Assembly (NCBI RefSeq): GCF_027579695.1
Contig: NC_083570.1
Coordinates: forward strand, 97,472,963-97,536,962
Source: Neoarius graeffei
Lineage: Eukaryota; Chordata; Actinopteri; Siluriformes; Ariidae
Length of the DNA stretch: 64,000 nucleotides
Reading direction: 5' to 3'
Position numbers and translations under genes: made by a program
Shown here: positions 1 through 10,717 of the stretch, piece by piece
Layout: every line of letters begins with the position of its first letter
Position numbering within the stretch: position 1 is the stretch's first letter
The notes under the pieces: generated by a model
Seen by the model: only the letters and a program-made list of their open reading frames with translations
Databases searched by the model: none
Told to the model about the DNA's origin: nothing

Positions 1-235
1 TGTGATAAGCGCCATGCCGGCTGTCCCCGATGGGTTACTATTTAAAGTTTATATTTAACTTTATGGTTTTTTTAATCCAGTACTATGCCATTTAAATTTT
101 CTTTAACCTGTTAATATGCATTGCTCTCCTTTTTTAAATGCAAGATTTCTAGTACAATCTTTTATTTTGTAGCACTTTGCCTCAAATGAAAAGTGCTGTG
201 TATACAAAATCTATTATTATTATTACTATTATTTC
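1..235 (+). mobile_element. 5'-truncated LINE 3' end
   Basis: AT-rich 3' untranslated tail followed by a (TTA)n run at about 210-235. The phrase GTAGCACTTTG followed by AAGTGCTGTGTATACAAA and ATTATTATTATTA is typical of the 3' ends of fish non-LTR retrotransposons. No coding part is inside the window. The family assignment is an inference. Confidence 0.5.
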
Positions 236-743
236 TCCCATTTTCATCTTCAGAAGATCATTAAGATTTTTAAAACCCCACATCTGAACACATTTAATCA
301 GCCTTCAATTGAAACACACTTTTCTTCTCCACTAAATTACCTCAAATGTTCCTTGATGCATGAATAAAAGCGCATTATTCATGACACTCTTTATTTCCAC
401 ATTGTTTGTGTCTTTTTGTTAATAATTGTCACCAAGTATTTTGTTCACCAGTATTAAATATTCGTCTGGTGACTGCAGAAGGAAAAGCAACACTAAACCG
501 CAAGGTGCTGTGGACTATAGTATCACAGCTGCAGTTAAATATAGTTGTATTGTCGCAGTGTTAATAGCAGGACAGAACTGCTTTACACTTTACATCCTGG
601 GTGACCTTCAGAGGTAAAATATTCACTCCACGTCTCCTACACCGGCAGCGAGTGACAGGATAATGGATAATGACCTTTACGCAACATTACAGTTTCACCT
701 TCAAGCTGTCGCCATTATAACAGACATAACAAGGTCAGGAACG
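236..743. other. No gene or recognised repeat
   Basis: AT-rich sequence with only short chance reading frames. I see no splice-framed exon, RNA gene or terminal repeats. Confidence 0.5.
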
Positions 744-745
744 TA

Positions 746-1273
746 CACTACCGTTCAAAAGTTTGGGGTCACTTTGAAATGTCCCTATTTTTGAAAGAAA
801 AGCACTGTTCTTTTCAAGGAAGATCACTTTAAACTAATCAGAAATCCACTCTATACATTGCTAATGTGGTAAATGACTATTCTAGCTGCAAATGTCTGGT
901 TTTTGGTGCAATATCTCCATAGGTGTATAGAGGCCCATTTCCAGCAACTCTCACTCCAGTGTTCTAATGGTACAATGTGTTTGCTCATTGCCTCAGAAGG
1001 CTAATGGATGATTAGAAAACCCTTGTACAATCATGTTAGCACAGCTGAAAACAGTTTAGCTCTTTAGAGAAGCTATAAAACTGACCTTCCTTTGAGCAGA
1101 TTGAGTTTCTGGAGCATCACATTTGTGGGGTCGATTAAATGCTCAAAATGGTCAGAAAAATGTCTTGACTATATTTTCTATTCATTTTACAACTTATGGT
1201 GGTAAATAAAAGTGTGACTTTTCATGGAAAACACAAAATTGTCTGGGTGACCCCAAACTTTTGAACGGTAGTG
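746..1273. mobile_element. Tc1-like MITE (copy 1)
   Basis: The ends are inverted repeats: CACTACCGTTCAAAAG on the left and CTTTTGAACGGTAGTG on the right, each extending into TTTGGGGTCAC. A TA dinucleotide flanks each side (744-745 and 1274-1275), as expected of Tc1/mariner target duplication. There is no transposase ORF, so the 528-bp element is non-autonomous. A second, heavily disrupted copy lies at 39,574-41,241. Confidence 0.85.
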
Positions 1274-1486
1274 TACACTTTTCTGGCCACGAGCTTAAGA
1301 ATCTTAAATACTGAACAAAATCTAAAATCTGATTGGCTCGCAGGACTTTCTGTTTACAAACATTTCAAGTTTTAATGTGACCATGTGATGATTTCTGGAT
1401 GTGTAATTTTGCCTTCACGTCATTACTGTTAGCTATACGAGGTTAGCTTTATTAGCACAACAATAATTGTGCGCGTGTTCGGTTAA

Positions 1487-1784
1487 GCCTAGGTCACAAC
1501 CGGCCGTACGTGCTCCTACGGCCGGTCTACGTGCAAAAAATGCAAGAAACGCACGGAGGGCGCGCGTGTGACGTGCTGATTTTCGAGCCGTAGACTGGCC
1601 GCAGAGGTTCTTTGTCATGTCAAACAAACTCTACGGGCGCTTACGTTTTTTTCAGGTTGCAAGACAAACTTACGGCCAACGTGCGTCTTTCTCCACGAAC
1701 AAAAAAAAATGCAGCGATTTGGGAAACGCCAAAAATCGCATGACCAAAAAAAACAAAATCATACGTCCAGTTGTGACCTAGGCT
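1487..1784. mobile_element. TTAA-flanked palindromic MITE
   Basis: The ends GCCTAGGTCACAAC and GTTGTGACCTAGGC are inverted copies flanked by TTAA at 1483-1486 and 1785-1788. The interior is CpG-rich with several CGGCC and ACGT words and no ORF. TTAA targets are used by piggyBac and Kolobok transposases; which one mobilised this element is not decidable here. Confidence 0.75.
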
Positions 1785-2049
1785 TTAACAGGTATTTTCA
1801 GTAGCTATGTTCATATAAACAATCTGCACACACACACACACACAAAACAACGACGAAAACAAGGAAAATAAACTTTTTTTCCATAAAAAAATTTCCTAAG
1901 AATACTTTTCAAAAGACGATCCAGGAGTCCAAAGGAGACACTTATTTAACTTTCACGGATGTTACATAACATTTATATAAAACGTTGAAAGTCGCAATAA
2001 GGTAAATGATAATAGGAGCCAACTTGTTTTGTGAATGTTTGAGAATTAA

Positions 2050-2647
2050 CAGTTATTCCACGAAATCGAGTCATACACGCGCCTCATCAACTATAAGCCA
2101 TGTACGACGAGATTGAGTGGAATAACTGTTTTATTCTATCCACGTTCATTGGCTTTTGAGAAACACAGCATTTTTATTTTCATTTTCTGCAAACTCGATA
2201 AATTAAAAAAAAAAAAAAAACACCTTTATACAAAATATCCAACAAAATCATTTCTGCTTACAGTGTAAACAGACTGGTGAAATGACAGGAGCCATTTGTG
2301 AAAAATGAGATAATAATTCTTGAAAAATTAAAAGAAGATACATTCTTACCATCAAATACTTTCATTCCATATTTTGTTGCTTTTTTGGGGGGCGGTTTAT
2401 TTTCGAGTAGAGTTTTTATTTCGTTCTCGGTTGGTTCAGCAACATGCTCCGCCATTTTGTTTTTCTCTACTCGCGGTATAGGAGCTGATAGCCTAGTAGT
2501 AGAGTAGCCAATCAGAGCGTGCAATTGCTCATGTGGATAGAACATTATTATTTATTCTATCTCGTCATACATGGCTTATAGCCTACTCGGTGCCACGCGA
2601 CTTGTCAGCAATCAGCTCATGTACGACTCGATTTCGTGGAATAACTG
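2050..2647. mobile_element. TTAA-flanked MITE (family B, copy 1)
   Basis: Terminal inverted repeats CAGTTATTCCACGAAATCGA and its complement at the right end, flanked by TTAA (2046-2049, 2648-2651). Further inverted segments (ATTCTATCCAC and GTGGATAGAA) lie inside. A related copy lies at 50,203-50,710. The short ORFs on both strands are products of this palindrome and are not genes. Confidence 0.8.
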
Positions 2648-2651
2648 TTAA

Positions 2652-2980
2652 ATATATATTAGGCACTGCCTAAATTTTATTCCGACTGAGCGGAAACCTG
2701 ATTATTAACAGATTAATAAATAGATATTAAAGCACTGCCTAAAAGTGGAGCTCCTGATGAGTTTATGAGCAAAATATTTGCAACGGCACAAAAATCAACC
2801 CGAATAGAATAATAATATTATAGCACAATGAATGAACCATCAAATTGTTTAGTGTCATGTATTTCACGTCAATAAATTGCTGCATTGTCTTGTAACAGGG
2901 ATACCAATAATGAGATACATATCACAGTTACGATACATATTTATTCCGTTATTAGACACCAGAAACAACACTACGACATT
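2652..2980. other. No gene or recognised repeat
   Basis: AT-rich spacer. Nothing with supportable coding or repeat structure was seen. Confidence 0.5.
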
Positions 2981-3437
2981 TATCATGGTGTGACTCTGCT
3001 GGGTGCCTGGTGGACAGCAGTGAACCAGCGCTTTCACTTTACAGTATTACTAGAGAGTTACCATCCAATATCAAACTTGAGATGTCAAATAGTTGTCTGG
3101 TTACATCTTTCACAGTCACGCACAGCACCATTAGGACTAATTACCATGAACCTGTTCCTGATTAGAGCACAATCACAGCGCAGACATATAAAAGACACAG
3201 AGACTTTGCAAAGTTTATGCTCTGTACCCTGCGTTTAACATTACCAAGCCTTGTATTTTGTATTGCTTTTCTGGTTTTGACCCTGTTAGTATTCTATTCC
3301 CTCTGATATACTGTCTGTGCCTCACTTGACCACTGCCTGTTTTTTGACTCTGCCTCTGTCTCCGTTTTGGATCCGTCTGCTCACGTGTTTTCAATAAAAC
3401 TCTTCCTGCACTTACATCCATCTATCGCCCTTACATG
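2981..3437 (+). mobile_element. Solo-LTR-like segment
   Basis: A TATAAAAG box (about 3186-3194) is followed by pyrimidine-rich 'CTGCCTGTTTT...GACTCTGCC' text, an AATAAA signal (about 3393) and a CCTGCACTTACATCC tail. The same order of motifs occurs at 6571-7137 and 58,980-59,414, matching R/U5 regions of fish Gypsy-type LTRs. No internal gag/pol is present and the left border is uncertain. Confidence 0.4.
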
Positions 3438-4367
3438 GCACAAACTGTCAACTGTCCAACAAGCTAGTGGACTAATAAAACTGTTTTAACTAGTTTTATA
3501 TGAAACTGTCATGAATATTTTCAGTAAAATGTGTTCGTAAATAATCCCACGTTATTTTTTAAAAGCAAATTAAAAATAAGCACTGGATAAAAATGCTTCT
3601 ATGTAAATAAAGATACACATTTTGTTGTTTGAGAGACACGTTGCCTTGTACTTACGATTGTGCTCCCTGCTATGGTACACGTACATCGTTTGTACGTACG
3701 GATACTGTACGGTTGCAAAATCCATCAAAAATCAGGTCGAAGCATTTCTGTATTTTCTAAAACATGGAACTCTGGTTTCATGCGCATAGAGTTCTACTAT
3801 TAAAGGTAACAATAAATGGTTAAAAAGTACCATGTGTCCATCTTTAATCAATTAAAAACTAGAAGTTCTGACAAATCGTTGTGGTATAAGTGGAATAAAC
3901 ACTTCAGGACATGCTGCGACGGAAAAATAATGCACCTCAGGGTGGTAGCAGTAATTCTGCTTCACGCCATGTCACCTCTACCTCATCACTGATACCTTGC
4001 CTATAACTACAAGCCCTTGAGTGTTTTCCTCTTTACTCACAGGCCTGGAGTTCGTCAATGATTAGCAATAATGGATTAACAACGTTCCATAAAAATGTTG
4101 CAACTCTAGCACAGACAGAAATGATTGAAAACGAGGTGTGTGGTTATCTGATCAAGTATTTGAAAATGTGTCAGAAAAATGAAGGTGTAGCCTGTTTATG
4201 AAGTGTTTCTCAGCAGCAACCGTCACATGGACGTGAGAGTCGAGCAAAACATTCTAAACGGTGTAATGATTCACTGTGGTTTTGCTTTCTGTCCCCGGAA
4301 AATAATCTAGTCTAGCGCTGTGTATTGATGGTAGATGTTGATGTTGCACTGATTAGCATGAACAGGC
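3438..4367. other. Unassigned spacer
   Basis: AT-rich sequence without sizeable ORF, tandem repeat or terminal repeats that I can recognise. A short palindromic ACGTAC-rich patch lies near 3675-3705. Confidence 0.5.
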
Positions 4368-4485
4368 AGAGATGGACAAAGAACCCAACTTCATTACTTC
4401 AGTCAAAGTACAGATCCTGCTGGTCAAATGTGACTCCGATACAAGTGAAAGTTGTCCAGTCAAATTTTTTAAGTTAAAGTAAAAC
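4368..4485 (+). repeat. hAT-like terminal fragment
   Basis: The text CAGAGATGGACAAAG... continuing into 'TTACTTCAGTCAAAGTACAGATCCTG' style wording resembles one end of a common fish hAT-type repeat. Only one terminus is present. It directly abuts the truncated LINE that follows. Confidence 0.35.
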
Positions 4486-4494
4486 CTGACAAAA

Positions 4495-4659
4495 CACAAT
4501 GCTGACATCGCCAGAAAAGCACATCATCTGAAGAAAGAAAATAAAATTCCATCTACATGGGTCACCAACTGCCAAGTATTCATCAAGCTGAACGGGACAC
4601 CAGAGGAGGCTAGAGTTCTGGTCATACGAAACATCAAGGACTTGGACAAATACCAGTGA
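4495..4659 (+). pseudogene. LINE ORF1 C-terminal fragment
   Basis: The open frame reads ...ADIARKAHHLKKENKIPSTW... and ends in TGA at 4657-4659. The basic helix followed by 'WVTNCQVFIKLNGTPEEAR' is typical of the ORF1 C-terminus of fish CR1/L2/Rex-type LINEs (family recognition from memory). The 5' part is missing. The TGA stop overlaps the ATG of the next ORF (TGATG), which suggests coupled re-initiation. Confidence 0.6.
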
Positions 4660-5437
4660 TGCTATCGGGACTGTATGGTAATCAATACCGACGTGACACT
4701 ACACCAAACTCAACCATGACACACACCGAAATAACTCCTTCATCCATTACCCGGAACACTACTCGGCTCACGCAAATGCTTGTTGATTATGAAAACCTGG
4801 AACTGAAACCACATGAATTCACTGACCATAAACTATTGGATACAGAAAATGACATAGACCTGGACAATAACTTTTTCTCAACCATTAATGACAATTGCCA
4901 CTATTACACAGAGGAACAGTACAATCAGTCCACTAAGGCTGTGGGAAAATTATCAATAATACACTTCAACAGCAGAAGCATGTACGCTAACTTCAAACAC
5001 ATCAAGAAATACTTAAGTCAGTTTACTCATCCATTCAACATAATTGCCATATCGGAGACCTGGATTGACCTGGAGAAACGAGTGGATTTTGAACTGGCTG
5101 GATATGAATTTAATTATATAAACAGGAAAAATAAAGGTGGAGGAGGAGTGGCGGTGTATGTGGACTGTAATTTGAATTATAAGTTAATAGATGGTATGAC
5201 AACGGTGATTGATAATTTATTAGAATGTTTAACAATTGAAATTAATATTGAAAAAAGTAGAAAAGTATTAATTAGCTGTATATATATAGAGCGCCAGAAA
5301 CTAGTATAGAGGCGTTTAAGGACTGGATAGAAAAAAAGACATTTACAGTAGATCTTCATTTGTGGGGATACAAATATTGATCTGTTGAACCCTAATAAGC
5401 ACAGTATGACGGAGGAATTTATTAATACCATGTACAG
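4659..5437 (+). pseudogene. LINE ORF2 endonuclease, truncated
   Basis: Translation from 4659 gives about 100 variable residues and then the N-terminal half of an apurinic-type endonuclease. 'IIHFNSRSM' carries the metal-coordinating Asn, 'ISETWI' carries the catalytic Glu, and 'GGGGVAVYV' follows. The frame shifts near 5290 (stop at 5307-5309), while a neighbouring frame continues to 5437 with 'EEFINTMY'. There the ORF is cut by a hAT insertion and resumes at 6518. The reverse transcriptase portion is absent, so this is a dead fragment of an L2/CR1/Rex-type LINE. Confidence 0.75.
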
Positions 5438-6509
5438 CAGACCTGGGCATTTTACGGTCCGCAGGCCGCATCCGGCCCTTTGGTTCATTCTGACCGGCCC
5501 GCGTAAGGTTAATTAGAAATTACAAAATAAAGGTATTTTCTAATTTTACCTCATGCATGGACTGAATGTGCATTGCTTTTATTTTGAAGTTGTGTTCAAC
5601 AAAAACGCAATGCGCGCGACATGAACATGACGTGAAATCCCACGAAACCTAATCCCGCGATAACTACTTCCGTAATTTGTCCAGACCAACCACAAACTTG
5701 TACGTCATCCTTCAAACGGTCCAGCCAATCACATAGCGTGACGTCACCAGCAGGCGCCGGAGCCCGAGGCGATCTGTAGATCTGATACCTACACCGAATC
5801 GACGTTGTTGCGAGCAGGTCACAAGAAGACTTTAGCCCCCAAAATGTCCGCAAAAAGAAGAAAGGTAGATGCTGAATGCAGGACTTTCAACAAAACATGG
5901 ACTGCTAAGTATTGACTCTACCTACGGTATATATGTGAACAAACATTTTCAGTGATGAAGTTTAACAAATCCAGGTATAGATCCTCTCTCACCGATGATC
6001 ATCTGTCAGCTGTGCTTCGCATCTCCACCTCAGACATTCAACCTGACTCTGATGCACTCGTTAAAGACCAACGGAGACTAGATTTCTCTCACTGAACAAA
6101 TAAAAAACTGAAAAACACCAAATTAAGTGATTAGACTACAAATGTGGGCATCATTATTATAATATGATGTATCTTGTTTGATATTTGGAGTAGAAAGACA
6201 ATATTGTGATGTCTTTATTGTGTTTTGGGGTGAATGTGACTGGAAAAAAAAAATGGTACAAACGTTCACATTTTGTTAACCATTGTTTTGGGAAATTTGA
6301 TTGAATAAATGACATTTTTTGTAAGGCAACCTCGTTTTTTCCATACTCTTACCAGTCTTAGCAGCTTGTAAAAACAATGTTATTTACTGCTTTATATAAA
6401 GAAATACAATTAATATTATGCAGAATTTAGTTCAGCCTTTTGGTCCGGCCCTCCACAAAATTTTCTGTTTCTCATGCGGCCCCATGGAAAAAATAATTGC
6501 CCACCCCTG
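5438..6509 (+). mobile_element. hAT element (1072 bp) inside LINE ORF2
   Basis: Starts CAGACCTGGGCA and ends TGCCCACCCCTG (inverted). It is flanked by a perfect 8-bp duplication ATGTACAG at 5430-5437 and 6510-6517, diagnostic of hAT transposition. The interior keeps both ends of a transposase gene but lacks the catalytic centre, so it is a deletion derivative. Confidence 0.9.
5844..6095 (+). pseudogene. Internally deleted hAT transposase
   Basis: From 5844 the frame reads MSAKRRKVDAECRTFNKTW and stops at 5913-5915. This is the N-terminal signature of BED/GTF2IRD2-like hAT transposase proteins. Immediately after, another frame reads 'YICEQTFSVMKFNKSRYRS' and 'LTDDHLSAVLRISTSD', the C-terminal dimerisation region of hAT transposases, ending at TGA 6093-6095. 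About 500 central residues normal for the family are gone, so no active protein is expected. The family call is from motif recognition. Confidence 0.7.
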
Positions 6510-6517
6510 ATGTACAG

Positions 6518-6570
6518 TATGAGTCTTCACCTAAAAATTACCAGACCCACCAGAATTACTGATCATAAGT
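6518..6570 (+). pseudogene. LINE ORF2 continuation after hAT
   Basis: Directly after the second ATGTACAG copy the frame continues as 'SLHLKITRPTRITDHKSQ', the conserved 'KITRPTRIT' stretch of the LINE endonuclease. This shows the element at 5438-6509 landed in an existing ORF2. The LINE sequence then ends. Confidence 0.65.
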
Positions 6571-7137
6571 CACAGTCCGGTCCAGTCCATCCATGCCAGA
6601 GTTTGTGGGACTTCCATGCCAGCTCCAGGACAGGAATTCAGTCCTGCCTTGGTGAAGGCCATTTTCCTGAAGCGGCACTCCCACACCTGCGACCATTCCT
6701 CTCCCGTCAGCCAAGGCTTTTCTAAAAACTGTTTGGAGCTACTCCAGTTGCCAGACTGTCTCTTGCCAGACTGTCCTCACCTTGCTACAGCCCTTTGGTA
6801 TTGTGTCTTCTTGATTCCCCCTGTCTGAATTGTTCCTTGTTTTTTGTCTAGTTTTCTGTCCAGTTTTTTGCCCCCGTTTTACCTGCCTGTTCTTTTTGGA
6901 TTGTGTTTTTGCTTCCTCTGCCTGGATTTCCCTTGTTCCTGTGTTCTTCGGTTTTTGTCCTTGACCGTACCTACCTGCTCCTCTGTGTTTTGACCTCCTG
7001 GCCTGTTCTTTGACCACTGATTTTTGCCTGAGCCCTACTGTACCTCCGCCCTCTACTTCATTAAAGAAGCTTTTCTCTGTACACTGCCTGTTTTGAGTCT
7101 GCTCTTGGGTCCTCACTTCACCTCAGCTCACCATTTC
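6571..7137 (+). mobile_element. Solo-LTR-like segment
   Basis: Pyrimidine-rich tract with repeated 'CCTG.TTTTT' wording, ATTAAAG near 7060 and a 'CTGCTCTTGGGTCCTC' tail ending near TCTGATA. It parallels the U3-R-U5 layout at 58,980-59,414. No coding sequence is present and the left border is approximate. Confidence 0.4.
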
Positions 7138-7159
7138 TGATACCATAGTGCTACTTTAA

Positions 7160-7865
7160 AGTGCTGATGACACGAACATGACTCTATGCAATTTCTTAAA
7201 TAAACTATACAACATGGCAAACATGTTAGATTTCTGTTATAATTACGTGAAAAGAAGCTGTTGTTACGCAAATATCCAACTTTTAATTGCACAGCGCAAG
7301 AAAACTGGGTCGGTGGCTCGTGGCCATGTTGTGACGTCAGCGGAAGAACACGCTGCGGTTCACTGGCTGTTCTACTCAATGGAAATGGCGCATGAAAACG
7401 CCGGTGAACTCTCTAGTGCTAGCTCTTCCTCTTCTGGGAGTCTAGAATTGTGTTGATCTCTTCCGAATAGAATCTATGATAGCCTACCCTCTTTACCCTT
7501 TGCCTCTCGTTGCTAGGCGGCAGTTACATGAAAGCCGCAAGCTTTCACAAGCAAATACATGACTGATATCACGCCGACTTTATGATTACATTTATGATTA
7601 TCCTGTAGAATCTATAGCTCTACGTACCTTTATCTTATGTTGTTTCACAACACATGTTCTGACAGGAGGACTGTCTTTGGATCCGGCATAGCTACTAATA
7701 GACCCCCTCCGGAATACTGGCAGCCAGATTGGGATTTTTCCCGCCCAGTTGGGCGGTTTCAAGTGCATTTTGGTGGGTTTTGAACATATTTTGGGCTGGA
7801 AAACTTCAGCAGTATCTGGCAACATAGTATCTGGCAACAATAGTCATTATGCGAAGGCATAATAA

Positions 7866-7913
<48 letters not shown>

Positions 7914-8196
7914 ATAATAATGTCTAATAAAAATACTAATAACGATAAACTGAACACCTCTCGCATCAACAACAAACTGGTAAGTTAGGAGGAAGGTTCT
8001 TTCGCTGACGTCATATAGCTCCTCCTCCTCTTTCGTCTCCTGGGTGCTGCAGCCCTGTCAAATTTGCCCAAATAGCCGCGTTTTTTATCATAACTTGTAA
8101 AATAGGCGCCTTCGTGAATTAATATATGGATCATCGGGAATTACTTTTTATGTTATAAAACATCGCCAAAGATGTCAAAAACTTGTCATCAGCACT
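7160..8196. mobile_element. TTAA-flanked MITE (family C)
   Basis: Inverted ends AGTGCTGATGACA and TGTCATCAGCACT are flanked by TTAA at 7156-7159 and 8197-8200. About 1.04 kb with no transposase frame. It contains an (AT)n run at about 7869-7907 and a degenerate hAT MITE at 7720-7832. Confidence 0.75.
7720..7832. repeat. Degenerate relative of the 92-bp hAT MITE
   Basis: Shares GGTTTTGAACATATTTTGGG and TATCTGGCAACA with the intact MITE at 15,973-16,064. The left end is eroded and the right end TATCTGGCAACA is partly duplicated, so it is an older copy. Confidence 0.55.
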
Positions 8197-8233
8197 TTAA
8201 TAGATAATATATTTACCAATGACATAGATAATA

Positions 8234-8606
8234 ATGGGGCGGCATGGTGGCGTAGTGGTTAGCGCTGTCACCTCACAGCAAGAAGGTCCGAGTTCGAGCC
8301 CCATGGCCGGCGAGGGCCTTTCTGTGAGGAGTTTGCATGTTCTCCCTGTGGGTTTCCTCCGGGTGCTCCGGTTTCCCCCACAGTCCAAAGACATGCAGGT
8401 TAGGTTAACTGGTGACTCTAAATTGAGCGTAGGTGTGAATGTGAGTGTGAATGGTTGTCTGTGTCTATGTGTCAGCCCTGTGATGACCTGGCGACTTGTC
8501 CAGGGTGTACCCCACCTTTCGCCCGTAGTCAGCTGGGATAGGCTCCAGCTTGCCTGCGACCCTGTAGAACAGGATAAAGCAGCTAGAGATAATGAGACAA
8601 AATGAG
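8234..8606 (+). mobile_element. tRNA-derived SINE (family 1)
   Basis: GGCGGCATGGTGGCGTAG begins a tRNA-like head with an A-box-like GTAGTGGTTAGCGC and a B box GAGTTCGAGCC. A unique body follows and the tail is AGAGATAATGAGACAAAATGA. It is bounded by a 10-bp duplication ATAGATAATA (8224-8233 and 8607-8616). It is one of nine copies or fragments in the window. ORFs across it are shared by every copy and are not genes. Confidence 0.9.
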
Positions 8607-8981
8607 ATAGATAATAGCATAAGTGGAATATCAATGATATCAGTGATCATCTACCAGTTTTTACAATTTATGACTGCAATTGCAAGAGAAACGTGACAGA
8701 CCATAAACTTAAGTACAGAAGAGTTAGGACAGAGGAAGCTGGGTAATTCCACCCCAAATCACCACATTTAGAAAAATGTTTGCCACTGACCATCTCAGAT
8801 TTGCTTCATACTTTCTGGAAATATTGTCAGTGTGCCCAATAAATAGTGTACAAAATTTTAGGCTTGTACCTTCATTAGTTTCTGAGCTATAGGGGCTTAA
8901 AAAAGGGGCGTGGCCCCAATTTCACTGTTAAAACGCGTCCTACAGAAAACGGACCTAATTTGCATAAGTCATTACTTTTAA

Positions 8982-9479
8982 ACTATTCATGCAAGATGCA
9001 TGAAATTTTCAAGGATTGTTCTTCAATGCCAGATGCCTTTAAATACTAAAATAGAAAGTTCACAGTTCAATATTTGCCAAGTTATGGCTTGCTGAAAATC
9101 ATAAAAAAATGTGCTTTGGAGCAACTTTGATGCCCTATATCTCCACATTAAAGCACACCAGATCTTTCAAATTTTCTTATTTATTACTCATGTTATAGTA
9201 CTCTTTAGGCAACTAGGTAATGTGTTCAAAAGAAATCAAACTTTCTGATTTATTAGGCTTTAAAACTAAAAATAAAAAACATTTTGCGCCTATAATTCAA
9301 ATGCATATTACAAATGTATGACAAGGTCTATCATAAAAACAATTATACCACTGGAAAGAGCTTGTTTTGATTAGCAAATGCACAAAATATGAAGTTGGTA
9401 CCCTAAACCAAACTATAAATATTAAGGTATCAAGTACACGGCATGTTTTACGATAGACGGAAATGCTGTTTTAAGGCAT
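8982..9479 (+). repeat. Left inverted arm
   Basis: Begins CTATTCATGCAAG and ends TTTTAAGGCAT. It matches the complement of 10,681-11,173 over its whole length with a few substitutions and small indels, implying recent transposition or gene conversion. Confidence 0.9.
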
Positions 9480-9535
9480 GTTACAATATAATTACAACCC
9501 TACAGTGTAGGAAAAATAACAACCTTAAAAATAAT

Positions 9536-10717
9536 TTATTTGAAGAGCTTAAACAGTGTATTGATTTGCTTTTCCACATCAGATGGAAGTTTATACTGCC
9601 TGCCAGTTGATGTAAGTGGGGCATCAATGATTTTCATGACATGCACCAGAGGGACCCAACAGTTATCCTGTCTCCTGGGCCAGCTGTAAGTCTGAGAGGG
9701 ACCATGAGGATGCATAAATGTTACTTGCGCATCTTGTTCCTCCTCTGATAATGCACGAATTTTGCCTATCCACCACTGTCTGTCATACAAACATACAACA
9801 TATTTACCAGGAATTGTATCTGCCAGAGAGACTGCTAATTTAACAGGGGTGTTATGCATTACTTGTGGCCGATTCCCACTCATATCCACAATGAAGCTAG
9901 GACCACCTGACACCCTGCTGACCTGCAGCTGGTTGGACATGATTGGAACGAATGAGTGGTTGTCTCCTTTTCCAGGAATAGTAGCTGACCTTGAAAATCT
10001 TGTCTCCAATGCTTTTCCACTCTCCATAATTTCCCCTGTACCAACCCAGATGAAATGGATGTTCTTGATGTGTTTTTCTGCCCACAAAAACAGATCAGAT
10101 GGGGTTAGTATGTGATCACTCGTGACTGCCTGTAAGCTAGCTCGAGCTGCTGACCGCTTTACAGTGCCTCCAATACCATCACAGGGTGATTTACCATGAG
10201 AAGTGGCAAAGAAATGCCATTCTGCCAAAAGTCCAAAATCGTCTGCATGCTTTATTAGATTTGTGAATTTTTTATAGTTTTTGTATTGGGCTGCTGATCC
10301 ATCACTGAAGTAAATGACCTTTTTCAGCTGGGGATGTAAATGGCATACATATAGTAAAACCTTTTTTAAGAATGCATGCACGGCCACTGTATTATGCTTA
10401 AGGCAGTCACTAATTATGCAGATAGAGATGCATTTCATTACTTTTGTACCATCTTCATTCTTTGCTCTAATGTACGCTGCAAATGGATGAAGAGTGCATT
10501 GGCTGTTGTCCCAGTGGTATCCCTGGGCAGAATCCTGTACACAGAATAAATAGTTTTCGGCAAAATCCAAAAGCATAATACATTCATCCGCTGACAGATT
10601 TTCCTTCAAATTCTTCAAATATCCACTCTGGTGTTTGGCAATGAAATTATGTTTTGCTAGTTTGTCTGCTGGTAGATTATATGCCTTAAAACAGCATTTC
10701 CGTCTATCATACAACAT
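9536..10717 (-). CDS. Putative DDE/D-type transposase, family unassigned
   Basis: Uninterrupted 393-codon frame between the inverted arms; its first dozen codons lie within the right arm. An in-frame TAA lies just upstream of the ATG, so this may be either the true start or the last exon of a spliced gene. Three acidic blocks look like a transposase core: 'LLDFAENYLF' (D51), 'IYFSDGSAAQYKN' (D139), and 'EWHFFATSHGKSPCDGIGG' (E166, D180) followed by 'TVKR'. Conserved-looking C/H residues (H68, H77, H126) surround them. The last 150 residues are a basic, Trp-containing tail ('DRQWWIGKI'). The intact frame contrasts with every other transposase in the window. A role in mobilising the surrounding inverted-arm element is inferred from position; the family is not recognised. 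Confidence 0.7.
   Translation of the reverse strand: MLYDRRKCCFKAYNLPADKLAKHNFIAKHQSGYLKNLKENLSADECIMLLDFAENYLFCVQDSAQGYHWDNSQCTLHPFAAYIRAKNEDGTKVMKCISICIISDCLKHNTVAVHAFLKKVLLYVCHLHPQLKKVIYFSDGSAAQYKNYKKFTNLIKHADDFGLLAEWHFFATSHGKSPCDGIGGTVKRSAARASLQAVTSDHILTPSDLFLWAEKHIKNIHFIWVGTGEIMESGKALETRFSRSATIPGKGDNHSFVPIMSNQLQVSRVSGGPSFIVDMSGNRPQVMHNTPVKLAVSLADTIPGKYVVCLYDRQWWIGKIRALSEEEQDAQVTFMHPHGPSQTYSWPRRQDNCWVPLVHVMKIIDAPLTSTGRQYKLPSDVEKQINTLFKLFK

Noticed and set aside
2258..2545. ORFs on both strands at 2.3-2.5 kb
   Set aside because: They arise inside a palindromic TTAA MITE and recur only in degraded form in its second copy.
2885..3238. 117-codon ORF
   Set aside because: Crosses into an LTR-like segment and shows no domain or splice context.
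8234..8300. tRNA gene at the SINE head
   Set aside because: A and B boxes are present, but the sequence does not fold as a complete tRNA and the same head recurs in every SINE copy.
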